From NCBI GenBank assembly GCA_016712105.1, contig JADJRU010000013.1:1-64000 (forward strand): DNA of 64,000 nt, read 5' to 3'. Of the stretch, positions 17,812 to 26,232 are shown piece after piece. The first letter of the stretch is position 1, and the number at the start of each line of letters is the position of its first letter. Source of the stretch: Ahniella sp. (GTDB lineage Bacteria > Pseudomonadota > Gammaproteobacteria > Xanthomonadales > Ahniellaceae). The translations under genes were made by a program, and so were the position numbers. The notes beneath the pieces are model-generated. The model ran no database searches and was not told where the DNA came from. It worked only from the letters and a program-made list of their open reading frames with translations.

Positions 17812-18552
17812 TTACCAACCCATGTAGTGACCGCCGTTGATCGACAGGTTGGCGCCGGTGATCCACGCCGCACGGTCATCCACGAGGAACCCGACGGCAT
17901 AGGCGATTTCTTCCGGCTTGCCGAGTCGGCCCGTGGGAATCTGCGCGACGATTTTGGCGCGCACTTCTTCCGGCACCGCCATGACCATGTCGGTGGCCAC
18001 GTAGCCCGGCGACACGGTGTTGACCGTCACGCCGAACTTGGCGCTTTCCTGCGCGAGCGAAATCGTGAAGCCGTGCATACCCGCTTTGGCCGCAGCGTAG
18101 TTGGCCTGACCGTATTGGCCCTTTTGACCATTGATCGACGAGATCTGCACGATACGGCCGAAGCCGCGGGTGCGCATGCCCTCGATCACGGCACGCGTGA
18201 CGTTGAAGCAGGAGTTGAGGTTGGTGTTGATGACCTCTTGCCACTGCAGCGCGGTCATCCGATGGAACGTGGTGTCGCGCGTGATGCCGGCGTTGTTGAC
18301 CAGCACATCGACCGGGCCCAACGCCGCTTCCACGGCTTTGATCATATCGTTGGCCGACTGCGGATCGGACACATCACCGGGCACGATCGTGAAGTCGAAA
18401 CCCAGCGCCTTCTGTTCGGCCTGCCAGGTTTTGGCTTTGGCTTCGTCGCGGTAGTTGGTGGCGACCCGATGCCCGCTGCGCGCCAGGCCCTGGCAAATGG
18501 CGGTGCCGATGCCGCCGGTGCCGCCGGTGACGAGTGCAATACGTGATGTCAT
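17812..18552 (-). CDS. phaB: Acetoacetyl-CoA reductase, copy 2 (intact)
   Basis: 246-residue SDR making (R)-3-hydroxybutyryl-CoA for PHB. Cofactor motif GGTGGIG (10-16), NNAGITRDTTFHRM, catalytic Ser138/139 in QISSINGQKGQYGQ, Tyr152 and Lys156 in NYAAAKAGMHGFTISLA, and a C-terminus INGGHYMGW typical of PhaB. The ATG at 18552 is preceded by GGGAG. Both phaB copies share the same strand and flank phaR and the IS. They differ at many positions, so they are old paralogues, not a recent duplication. Confidence 0.95.
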   Translation of the reverse strand: MTSRIALVTGGTGGIGTAICQGLARSGHRVATNYRDEAKAKTWQAEQKALGFDFTIVPGDVSDPQSANDMIKAVEAALGPVDVLVNNAGITRDTTFHRMTALQWQEVINTNLNSCFNVTRAVIEGMRTRGFGRIVQISSINGQKGQYGQANYAAAKAGMHGFTISLAQESAKFGVTVNTVSPGYVATDMVMAVPEEVRAKIVAQIPTGRLGKPEEIAYAVGFLVDDRAAWITGANLSINGGHYMGW

Positions 18553-18587
18553 GAGTGTGCTCCCAAGGTGAATGAATGACGCGCATC

Positions 18588-19544
18588 TTAGCCTGCGGGC
18601 TGGTCCAGTGCCGCGATCAAACGTGTGTTTGTGGACGGAATTTCTTTGCGGTCGAACCCGGCCAGAGCCTTGTCCAGAACGGTTCGGACATCGAAGGCGG
18701 CATCCTGGGTGTCCTGTCCCAGAAAACACAAAGCCGCCCGCAAGGCAGGCATCGGATCGAGCGGGTCAACGGGCCTGGCCGCGTCCGACTTGCTGAGCTT
18801 GCGACCTTCCGGATCAAGCGCCAGAGGCAGGTGGACATACTCAGGCTTAGGCAAACCGATCAGTTTCTGCAGCACAATCTGCCGCGGGGTCGAATCCAGC
18901 AGATCGGCGCCGCGGACCACTTCGGTGATCCCCTGTTCGGCATCGTCCACAACAACGGCCAACTGGTATGCCGGCCAGTCGTCATGACGCCAGATGACGA
19001 AGTCACCGACCTCACGCACCACATCCTGCGTCACGCGACCACATACCCCGTCTTCGAACGTGATGGGTTCCGTGCCCGCCACCCGAACGCGCCAGGCTGG
19101 GGTCCGCGTTGGATCCACCGGCGCCGGACACTGGGCCGGGTGAATGCCGGCAAACGCCTGCAACTGTTGCCGCGAACAGGTACAGGGGTATGCCATGTCA
19201 CGGTGAGCCAGTGCGACGAGCACCTCGCGATACCGTTCGCGGCGAGCGCTCTGGAACCGAACCGGCTCGTCGGAAACCATGCCAAAGCGGGCGAGGGTGG
19301 CAAGGATGTGATCACTCGCGCCGGGTTGTTCGCGCAGCGGGTCGATGTCTTCCATCCTGACCAGCCAGCGGCCCTGGGCGGCACGCGCACACAACCAGCT
19401 GCCAAGCGCGGCGACCAGCGAACCGAAATGCAGAGGGCCGCTGGGCGAAGGCGCGAAGCGGCCACGATATTGACGAAGAGACGACGGATCTGACGGCAAC
19501 ATGAACGGGTTCAGAAGGTTCCGTGAAATGACGGGAAACCGCAC
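18588..19544 (-). CDS. gluQ: Glutamyl-Q tRNA(Asp) synthetase
   Basis: GluRS-like enzyme lacking the anticodon domain; it attaches glutamate to queuosine in tRNA-Asp. YRGRFAPSPSGPLHFGSL (HIGH-type), MEDIDPLREQPGA, the Cys zinc motif YPCTC...HPAQC, DFVIWRHDDWPAYQLAVVVDD, and KLSKS in GRKLSKSDAARPVD are all intact. 318 residues from the GTG at 19544, which has AGGA 6 nt upstream; an ATG at 19502 without a clear ribosome site would give a shorter protein. It is not next to dksA here, unlike in enterics. It diverges from htpX, 38 nt away. Confidence 0.95.
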   Translation of the reverse strand: MRFPVISRNLLNPFMLPSDPSSLRQYRGRFAPSPSGPLHFGSLVAALGSWLCARAAQGRWLVRMEDIDPLREQPGASDHILATLARFGMVSDEPVRFQSARRERYREVLVALAHRDMAYPCTCSRQQLQAFAGIHPAQCPAPVDPTRTPAWRVRVAGTEPITFEDGVCGRVTQDVVREVGDFVIWRHDDWPAYQLAVVVDDAEQGITEVVRGADLLDSTPRQIVLQKLIGLPKPEYVHLPLALDPEGRKLSKSDAARPVDPLDPMPALRAALCFLGQDTQDAAFDVRTVLDKALAGFDRKEIPSTNTRLIAALDQPAG

Positions 19545-19582
19545 CAGCTTTCCTGCAGCAACTCGATCATAGGGCGTTCTTC

Positions 19583-20458
19583 ATGCTGCGCATCGCACTT
19601 TTTGTCGGTACCAACCTGGCCATCATGCTGGTGCTGGGTCTGGTCATGAGTATCACCGGCATCGGCCGGAATGCGGGCATGGGCGGCCTGCTGCTGATCT
19701 CGGCCGTGGTTGGCTTTACCGGCTCGATCATCTCGCTGTTGATGTCCAAGTTCATCGCCAAGATGCAGACCGGCGCCAAGGTCATCACCGAGCCGCGGTC
19801 ACAATCCGAGGCGTGGCTGCTCGACACCGTGCGTCGCCAGTCCCAGCAGGCAGGCATCGGCATGCCCGAAGTGGCGGTGTATGACGCGCCCGAAATGAAC
19901 GCGTTTGCGACTGGCTGGAATCGCAACAACGCACTGGTAGCGGTATCGACCGGGCTGCTGCAGCAAATGCGCCGCGATGAAGTCGAGGCCGTGCTCGCGC
20001 ATGAGGTCAGCCACATTGCGAATGGCGACATGGTCACCATGACGCTCGTGCAGGGTGTGCTGAACACCTTCGTGGTGTTCCTGAGCACCATCGTCGCGCG
20101 GATTGTCGCGGGCTTCCTGCAGAGCCGAGACGGCGAGTCGAATGGCCTGGCGACCCTCGTGTATCACGTCGTCCATTTTGCTTCGCAGATGCTGTTTGGT
20201 GTGCTCGCGTCGATCATCGTCATGTGGTTCTCGCGCCGCCGCGAGTTTCGGGCTGATGCCGGCGCTGCGGGCCTGGCCTCACGCCAGAGCATGATCAACG
20301 CGCTGCGCCGCCTGGGTGGCGACAACCACGACAGCACACTGCCGGAAGGAACGCAGGCCATGGGCATTGCCGGCGCGCGCAAGCACATCGCGGCGATGTT
20401 CCGGTCCCATCCGCCGATTGCCGAGCGGATTGCTGCACTGGAATCGATGCGGGCTTGA
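19583..20458 (+). CDS. htpX: Membrane zinc protease HtpX
   Basis: 291-residue inner-membrane metalloprotease for quality control of membrane proteins. Two N-terminal hydrophobic helices, the zinc motif HEVSH (140-144), two further helices, and the third ligand in RREFRADAGAAGLAS. The C-terminus has FRSHPPIAERIAALE. Length and topology match the family. In other bacteria it is induced by envelope or heat stress. Confidence 0.96.
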   Translation: MLRIALFVGTNLAIMLVLGLVMSITGIGRNAGMGGLLLISAVVGFTGSIISLLMSKFIAKMQTGAKVITEPRSQSEAWLLDTVRRQSQQAGIGMPEVAVYDAPEMNAFATGWNRNNALVAVSTGLLQQMRRDEVEAVLAHEVSHIANGDMVTMTLVQGVLNTFVVFLSTIVARIVAGFLQSRDGESNGLATLVYHVVHFASQMLFGVLASIIVMWFSRRREFRADAGAAGLASRQSMINALRRLGGDNHDSTLPEGTQAMGIAGARKHIAAMFRSHPPIAERIAALESMRA

Positions 20459-20518
20459 TCGCGGCGGGCTGTACTTCGTTCATCAGCTAAACTCGGGGCA
20501 TCCAAACGGAGCCCCGAA

Positions 20519-20872
20519 ATGCTCGACCAATTCTCCAGCTTGCTTGCCGGATACGGCGTGCCACCTCTGGTCGGGGGCCTGCTGATCGGTGTGGTGTTCG
20601 GTTTCTTGCTGCGCGGGTGGCTCCGATCCGGATCGGCTCCGGTCGCCAAATCCTCCGCAGTCATCGTGCGGGATCTGACGAGGGCGCACCCGGGCGCAGC
20701 AACGCTGCTGGATTCCCAGAACATCCCGGCAGATGTGCAAGCCGAAATCCTGGACAACCTGCGCAGTGGCCAAAAGATCGAAGCGATCAAGCGACTGCGC
20801 GAGCAAACCGGTCTCGGCTTGAAGGAATGCAAGGATCTGGTCGACGCGCTTGATATCGAGCCCGACCGGTGA
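20519..20872 (+). CDS. Membrane-anchored protein with an L7/L12-like C-terminal domain
   Basis: 117 residues: one transmembrane helix (VPPLVGGLLIGVVFGFLLRGW) followed by a linker and a domain that copies the ribosomal L7/L12 C-terminal helix pair (GQKIEAIKRLREQTGLGLKECKDLVDAL). In the ribosome that surface contacts translation factors. Proteins that couple this domain to a membrane anchor are known as uncharacterised families. The stop overlaps the start of the following EamA gene (GTGA), so the two are probably co-translated. Confidence 0.75.
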   Translation: MLDQFSSLLAGYGVPPLVGGLLIGVVFGFLLRGWLRSGSAPVAKSSAVIVRDLTRAHPGAATLLDSQNIPADVQAEILDNLRSGQKIEAIKRLREQTGLGLKECKDLVDALDIEPDR

Positions 20873-21864
20873 ACCCCAGTATTCCGGCGGAGCACCCGCG
20901 CGGCGGGTCGCGACCCATTGTCGCGATGTTGTTCGGCGTGATGATGTTCGCCGTGATGGATACCGGCCTCAAGGAACTGGCGGGCAGTTTGCCGGCCATC
21001 CAGGTTGCTGCGCTGCGCGCAGCCAGTTCATTGCCGCTGATCGTGTTGTACGTGGCCTGGCGCGGCCGCCTCAAATCGCTGAAGCCCGGGCACTGGCCAT
21101 TGCACTTGCTGCGTGCCGTGTTGGGTGTGGTGATGCTCGCCAGTTTTGCGCATGCGCTGCGCACCACGTCGCTGGCGAATGCCTATGCGCTGTTCTTTGT
21201 CGCGCCATTGCTGATCACGGTACTCGCGGCATGGTTCCTCAAGGAGCACGTCAACGCCGGGCGATGGCTCGCCATCGCATTCGGGTTCGTGGGCGTCATC
21301 GTGATCCTCAGACCCACCGGCGAAGGCTTGTTCGGCACAGCTGGGTTATTGGTGATGCTCGCGGCATTGGCCTACGCCGTATCGTCGATCACCGTACGAT
21401 TTCTGGGCCGCCACGACAGCATCGAATCCATGATGTTCTGGCTGTGCCTGCTCGTCATGATCATCGGCGGAACCATTGCCGCACCCGGCTGGGTAGCACT
21501 CAACACAACCCATGTCCTGCCACTGGTCGTGATCGGCATCACCGGAACCTTCGGCCAATTCGCCTTGACCTATGCCTTCCACCGAGGCGAAGCCTCAGTT
21601 GTCGCGCCGTTCGAATACACGGCACTGGTCTGGGCATCGATCATTGACTGGTCGCTTTACGGCGTCTTGCCGGATTTGATCACGTGGACAGGTGCCGCGT
21701 TCCTGGTGGCGAGTGGCATCTATCTCGTTCGACATGAGCGCGTGCATACCGAAGATCCGGCGGGGCATCCAAAAGCCCCACGCCCCTTGCGCTTTGCGAG
21801 CGCGGGCGAGGTGCTCCCACCCTCCCCTAACATCGAGGGCTTGCGGTCGCGCCCACAAGACTGA
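20869..21864 (+). CDS. EamA/DMT-family transporter
   Basis: 331 residues with ten hydrophobic segments arranged as two EamA repeats. The first begins VAMLFGVMMFAVMDTGLKELAG; the second spans AGLLVMLAALAYAVSSITVRFL to ALVWASIIDWSLYGVLPD. The GTG start at 20869 overlaps the previous stop. Drug/metabolite exporters of this kind move amino acids or other small molecules; substrate unknown. The last 40 residues are polar and may run past the true end of the membrane domain. Confidence 0.85.
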   Translation: MNPSIPAEHPRGGSRPIVAMLFGVMMFAVMDTGLKELAGSLPAIQVAALRAASSLPLIVLYVAWRGRLKSLKPGHWPLHLLRAVLGVVMLASFAHALRTTSLANAYALFFVAPLLITVLAAWFLKEHVNAGRWLAIAFGFVGVIVILRPTGEGLFGTAGLLVMLAALAYAVSSITVRFLGRHDSIESMMFWLCLLVMIIGGTIAAPGWVALNTTHVLPLVVIGITGTFGQFALTYAFHRGEASVVAPFEYTALVWASIIDWSLYGVLPDLITWTGAAFLVASGIYLVRHERVHTEDPAGHPKAPRPLRFASAGEVLPPSPNIEGLRSRPQD

Positions 21865-21950
21865 TCAGGTGGGGGCTGCGACATTCAACCGTGGAGGGCT
21901 TTAGCCGCGGGCGGCCGTTCGGCTGAACCAGAAGCCGAATCGACAGATGC

Positions 21951-23023
21951 TCAAAGCTTCAGAACGATCACGTTGAGCGCACCCTGATTCGGTGACGTGT
22001 TGTTGCCGCTTACGGTGGCGTTAACTGCTCCGGCGAGATTGACCCAGCGGCGCACCGCGAAAGTGTGGCTCCCGGCGGCTACTGTCACCACCAGCGACGT
22101 ACTCCAGCCCGCAATGGCATTGACAACGCCGCCGGTGTTGGCGGCAATGACACGCTGATAACCACCATTGGCGACGAGACTTCCATCCACTGTGAAAACA
22201 CGTCGACCGCACTGAAGCCTGTCGCGGTTGCGAAGTCGTCTGGATCGCTCCCGAGGTCGACAGATAGACTACCGACGCACTCGGCACGGTGATGGTCTGG
22301 TCAACCCGGGGATCAAGGTCTGCGTAACCGTGCCTGGCGCGATCGTTACCGATCCAGTGCCAAAGACCATGGCCCGCCTGTCCGGTCGTGCCCAGGGCCG
22401 GCCGGACCAGCGGGACCCGACGGTCCGGCAGGCCCGACGCACCGGAGGCCGGTCGGGCCAATAATGCAGGACACACGCCGTCGGTGTTGATCACCGGATC
22501 GCTTCATTGGCAGCACAGGTGTTCAATACTCGTCGCTGGATGGTGCTGGCGTCGACATCGGCTGCGCCGATGCTGCCGTCGCTGATGCTTGCGGAGTCGA
22601 TGCTGTTCGGTGACACCGAGACCGCCTCGACCGCCATGGCGGAGACCTGTGCTTGTGGCGTCGGTGCAATTCGCGTTGGCGGGACCAAGGCAGTGAATGC
22701 ACCGGAAGATTCGCCTGACCGCACGCCGATCTGGAGTTGGAAGTCACCGCTGGTAATGGCGGCGCCAAAGTCCAGCAACAGTAAAACCCCTCACCACGGA
22801 AACGTTGTCGATCAGAACGGCGTGCCAACCGGAACACCTGCGCTGGTTTGCAGTTCAAACTGCAGGTCATAGTCTCCGGTAGCCGGCTGGCCGGGTCTTC
22901 CAGACTCCTTGATAAGTGAACACACGACTGAGTGCAAAAACGGCTGAGGGCGACCCAGAAGCAAGCCAAGCAAGAGTATGTTGGTCGCCAAGATCTGCTT
23001 CAGTGAGTTTCTGTCTGATTCAT
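21951..23023 (-). CDS. Secreted collagen-like protein (several frameshifts)
   Basis: Read in pieces, this is one exported protein of about 350 residues. From about 23,023: a signal peptide (ILATNILLLGLLLG, then SPSAVFA), an FTYQG and QPATGDYDLQFELQTSAG beta-sandwich start, and DFGAAITSGDFQLQIGVR. Next is ASTIQRRVLNTCAANEAIR, then a Gly-x-Tyr collagen-like run (GPAGPSGPAGPAGP, about 22,382-22,462). A C-terminal beta domain ends LVVTVAAGSHTFAVRR...NQGALNVIVLKL. At least five frame changes are needed, so it is either a decaying gene or badly sequenced. The FTYQG...IQRRV architecture occurs in uncharacterised secreted proteins of Lysobacterales. Confidence 0.6.
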
Positions 23024-23031
23024 GTCAGTTT

Positions 23032-23364
23032 TCAACCGTTGGCAAACAGGCCTCCGGCCAGGCCATGGGTCCATGAAAGCCACCCGTGAGTCGGATTGGC
23101 GCCATGCCGGGTCGTCGTTGCATCCGATTGGGCGACGGTACCGACCAACACAAAATTCCCGCCGATGGCGCGTTGACCACCGCCAGCGACTACCTGCTTG
23201 CGCATCACATAGTTGCCGCCCGCAGACGGCGGAATGTCTTGTGCCCATGCGGCAAGACAGGCAACTGCGAGGGCAATCAGAAGACAGGCCCGGAAGCCTT
23301 GGGCTCGATATCGGACTTGATCAACCCTTGGCACGAAGAGCAGTCGCTGCACAATCTTCATCAT
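23032..23364 (-). CDS. Small secreted hypothetical protein
   Basis: 110 residues. After a basic N-terminus it has a hydrophobic export segment (ACLLIALAVACLAAWAQ). The mature part has GGNYVMRKQVVAGGGQRAIGGNFVLVGTVAQSDA, a pattern shared with short secreted proteins of this order, and ends GGLFANG. It lies 8 nt upstream of the collagen-like gene on the same strand, so the two may form an operon. Function unknown. Confidence 0.6.
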   Translation of the reverse strand: MMKIVQRLLFVPRVDQVRYRAQGFRACLLIALAVACLAAWAQDIPPSAGGNYVMRKQVVAGGGQRAIGGNFVLVGTVAQSDATTTRHGANPTHGWLSWTHGLAGGLFANG

Positions 23365-23570
23365 TGCTAGAACTCCATGGGCCCCATTCGGTGGCGAGCT
23401 CACCAAATGTGTCTGATCACGAGTCTACAGTCTCAATTGGCGCAATACCGGGATTGATGGGGCGGATCGATCAGGAAATTGTATCTTGCAGGTCCTTCAG
23501 TTCATGCGAGCGCTGTCAACCCTTTCGATCCCTGTACGTTGGCTCAGCAACGAAGATCATGGAGTACGCC

Positions 23571-24837
23571 ATGAAATGGTTATGGTTGATCGCGAGTGCT
23601 CTGGCTTGTGCATTGGGTCCGGTCAATGCCCAGGTGATTTCGGGACCGCGCCTACGCGAACGATGTTGGCGTCGATCCGAATCTGCAGCGGCTGGATATC
23701 TACGCGCCAACGGGCGCCACGCGTGCACCGGTGATCATCGGGATTCACGGCGGCGGGTGGACGAGCGGCGACAAGCTCAATGCCGGGTTCACGCAGAACA
23801 AGGCGATCTGGGCGGTCTCTCGCGGGCATCTGTTCGTGTCGATCAACAATCGGTTGTCGCCGACCTATGTGCATCCGGCACACATCGATGATGTGGCTGC
23901 GGCCGTTGCCTGGGTGTATCGGAACATTCACCAATTCGGGGGTGATCCTGAGCGGATGTTTGTGCTGGGCCATTCGGCCGGCGCACATCTGGCTGCGCTG
24001 GTCGGCAGTGATGATTCGCGGTTGGGTGCTGAAGGGCTGCCGCTTTCGGTCATCAAGGGGGTGATCACACTGGATACGGGCGCCTACGATCTGGTGAATG
24101 GTGACGGTGATGCGGCGAACAATTTCGTGTTCTCGGCGTTTGGCACCGAACCGTCGGTGCTTCGGGATGGTTCGCCGATGACTCATGTGGCGACCGGCAA
24201 GAACATCCCGCCGTTCCTGGTGTTGAATGTGCCCCGGGCGGGTGCCAGTGAGGGTTCAGCGGCATTTGCGTCGGCGCTGGTTGCGGCGAATGTGCGTACG
24301 ACGGCGAGGCAGATTCCCGGCACACACGAGAGTATCAATCAACCTTTTGGTACGGCGGGGCACGAGGCCACGGCGCTTGCTGAAACCTTCATCGATGGCG
24401 AGTTGGCGCGACTGGCCAGCACTGGGTTTGGCGCTGGTGGGCTGGACGCGAGTTTTCAGGGGGCGTGGTGGGATCCGGCGCGCAGTGGCGAGGGCATCAC
24501 ACTCGAAACCTCGACGGTCGGTGGGCAACACGTTGTCGGGATCATCTTCTACACCTATGGACTCACTGGGCAACCGATCCATCTGGTTGGTGCCAGCACT
24601 TACGCCACGCCGGTGGATTCGGCGACTGTGACTGCGGTGCTCAGTTCCGGTGCCCGGTTCGGCTCTGCGTTCCGGCCTGAAGACGTGCTGCGGGCGACGT
24701 GGGGCACACTCGGTGTCACGGTGTTGAGTTGCGATCGGATTCGATTCAGTTGGGCAGCGACTGATCCGGCGTTTGGCAGTGGCAGTCGTGAGCTGGTGCG
24801 GGTGCTGCCTCGTGCTGAGGGGGTGGTTTGTCCTTGA
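23571..24837 (+). CDS. Secreted alpha/beta hydrolase with C-terminal beta domain (one frameshift)
   Basis: About 421 residues. Signal peptide MKWLWLIASALACALGPVNA, then, after an extra G near 23,641, DRAYANDVGVDPNLQRLDIYAP. The oxyanion motif HGGGW and the nucleophile elbow GHSAGAH mark a BD-FAE-like esterase/lipase fold; the His is probably in GTHESINQPFG. From about residue 285 a second domain starts (FQGAWWDPARSGEGITLET) with WG and Cys residues, a module often appended to secreted proteins in Lysobacterales. Possibly a carbohydrate esterase; substrate unknown. Confidence 0.78.
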
Positions 24838-24884
24838 TGGCCAGGCTTCGCGCCAATCTGGCCCTCATCCGGTCCTGCGGACCA

Positions 24885-24910
24885 CCTTCTCCCGGTGAAC
24901 CGGGAGAAGG
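24885..24910. repeat. CTTCTCCCG-type hairpin, copy A
   Basis: CCTTCTCCCGG-TGAA-CCGGGAGAAGG type perfect inverted repeat downstream of the hydrolase. The same family recurs three times at 32,479-32,614. Probably a dispersed palindromic element acting as a transcription end. Confidence 0.7.
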
Positions 24911-25026
24911 CAGAATCGATGCGACGCAGTTTCGGACTGGCCGAAGCCCTCCCCGATGTTCGGGGAGGGTTGGGAGGGGTTAGGCAAACACTTCGCCCTT
25001 GTGCTTCGCGAAGCGAGGCGCAAGGA

Positions 25027-25082
25027 GCGGTGGTCTCAGCCGGTCGATGCGTTGTGTTGCATCGACCGGATGAGACCACCGC
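25027..25082. terminator. Large bidirectional hairpin between convergent genes
   Basis: Two 24-bp arms with a single mismatch (GCGGTGGTCTCA... at 25027-25050 and its complement at 25059-25082) around an 8-nt loop. It lies 3 nt from the TRAP gene stop and faces the hydrolase gene on the other side. There is no long T run, so it may block transcripts or protect 3' ends. Confidence 0.6.
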
Positions 25083-25085
25083 GGC

Positions 25086-26165
25086 TCAACCGCGAATCTG
25101 CTCGAACGCGGTTTCCGACATCGATCGCCAAGTGAGCAGGGATTTCCGGAACGTCCGATAGTCCTCGATCACGCGACGCGCGAATGGATCACTGGCCGCG
25201 AGTTCGTCCAGAACCAGTTCGGAAGCGTTCTTCAGGGCCTCTGCGACGGTATCCGGCAGGCGCCGGAATTCGATCCGGAACGTGTTGGTGAGGGCCGTCA
25301 GGGCTTTGGCATTGCCGACTACGAATTGCACGCGCGTGCGCTCGTATTCGGCCGCACAACATTGCTGCACGATGGCTTGCAGATCGGCCGGCAAGGCCTT
25401 GAACACTTCGGCGTTCACGAGGCACTCGAGCACGGCGCCGGGTTCCTGCCAGCCGGGGTAATAACAATAACGCGCCGCACGCTGGAGGCCGAACGCGAGG
25501 TCATTCATCGGTGCCAGCCATTCCGCTGCGTCAATCGCACCGGACTGCAGTGCTTTCAGCAGTTCGGCACCGGGCACGGCGACGGGTTGGGCACCGAGTT
25601 TGGCGAGGACCGCGGCACCGAGTCCGGGGATCCGGATCTTCAATCCCATCAGATCATCGAGGCTTGTGATTTCGCGATTCGACCAGGCTGCCGACTGCAC
25701 GCCGGTATTGCCACACGGGAAGGGCACCACACCCAGTGGCTCGTACAGTTCACGCCACAGGCTCAGGCCATTCCCCGCCTCGAACCAGGCACTGATTTCG
25801 TCCGCGACCATGCCGAACGGAACGGTACAAAACAGCGGTGCGGCCGGGAGTTTGTTCTGCCAGTAGTAGGCAGCACTGTGGCCCATCTGCACTTCGCCGC
25901 GCGAGACGGCATCCAGTACCCCGAATGCGGGCACGGATTCATTCGCGGGCAGGACTTCGATTCGGATTCTGCCCGCGCTCGCCAGCTCGATCGTGGCAGC
26001 GAGGCGTTTCGCCGATTCGCTCAGGCCAGGGCTGTCCGGTGGCCAACTCGTTGCCATGCGCCAGACTTGCGGCGCGAGGATCGTCGTTGGCCCGTTGCCG
26101 GTTCCCGAGCAGGCGGCAAGTGCCACGGCACTGGTTCCAGTGAGCAATAACTGTCGTCGTTTCAT
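25086..26165 (-). CDS. TRAP transporter substrate-binding lipoprotein (DctP family)
   Basis: 359 residues. MKRRQLLLTGTSAVALAAC is a signal ending in a lipobox Cys. The DctP fold is visible from VWRMATSWPPDSPGLSESAKRLA through GEVQMGHSAAYYWQNKLPAAPLFCTVPFGM and LRIPGLGAAVLAKLGAQPVAVPGAELLKALQSGAIDAAEW, which includes the substrate-carboxylate Arg region (KIRIPG). It is closest in pattern to the TakP type for 2-oxo acids. The membrane subunits (DctQ, DctM) are not in the window. The ATG at 26165 is chosen for the lipoprotein signal. Confidence 0.88.
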   Translation of the reverse strand: MKRRQLLLTGTSAVALAACSGTGNGPTTILAPQVWRMATSWPPDSPGLSESAKRLAATIELASAGRIRIEVLPANESVPAFGVLDAVSRGEVQMGHSAAYYWQNKLPAAPLFCTVPFGMVADEISAWFEAGNGLSLWRELYEPLGVVPFPCGNTGVQSAAWSNREITSLDDLMGLKIRIPGLGAAVLAKLGAQPVAVPGAELLKALQSGAIDAAEWLAPMNDLAFGLQRAARYCYYPGWQEPGAVLECLVNAEVFKALPADLQAIVQQCCAAEYERTRVQFVVGNAKALTALTNTFRIEFRRLPDTVAEALKNASELVLDELAASDPFARRVIEDYRTFRKSLLTWRSMSETAFEQIRG

Positions 26166-26232
26166 GGCGAATCGGGCGGGTCGTCCGGGAATCGGTCGGA
26201 TCACCGCAGGATGGCATTTTTTTGCCGGCCTG

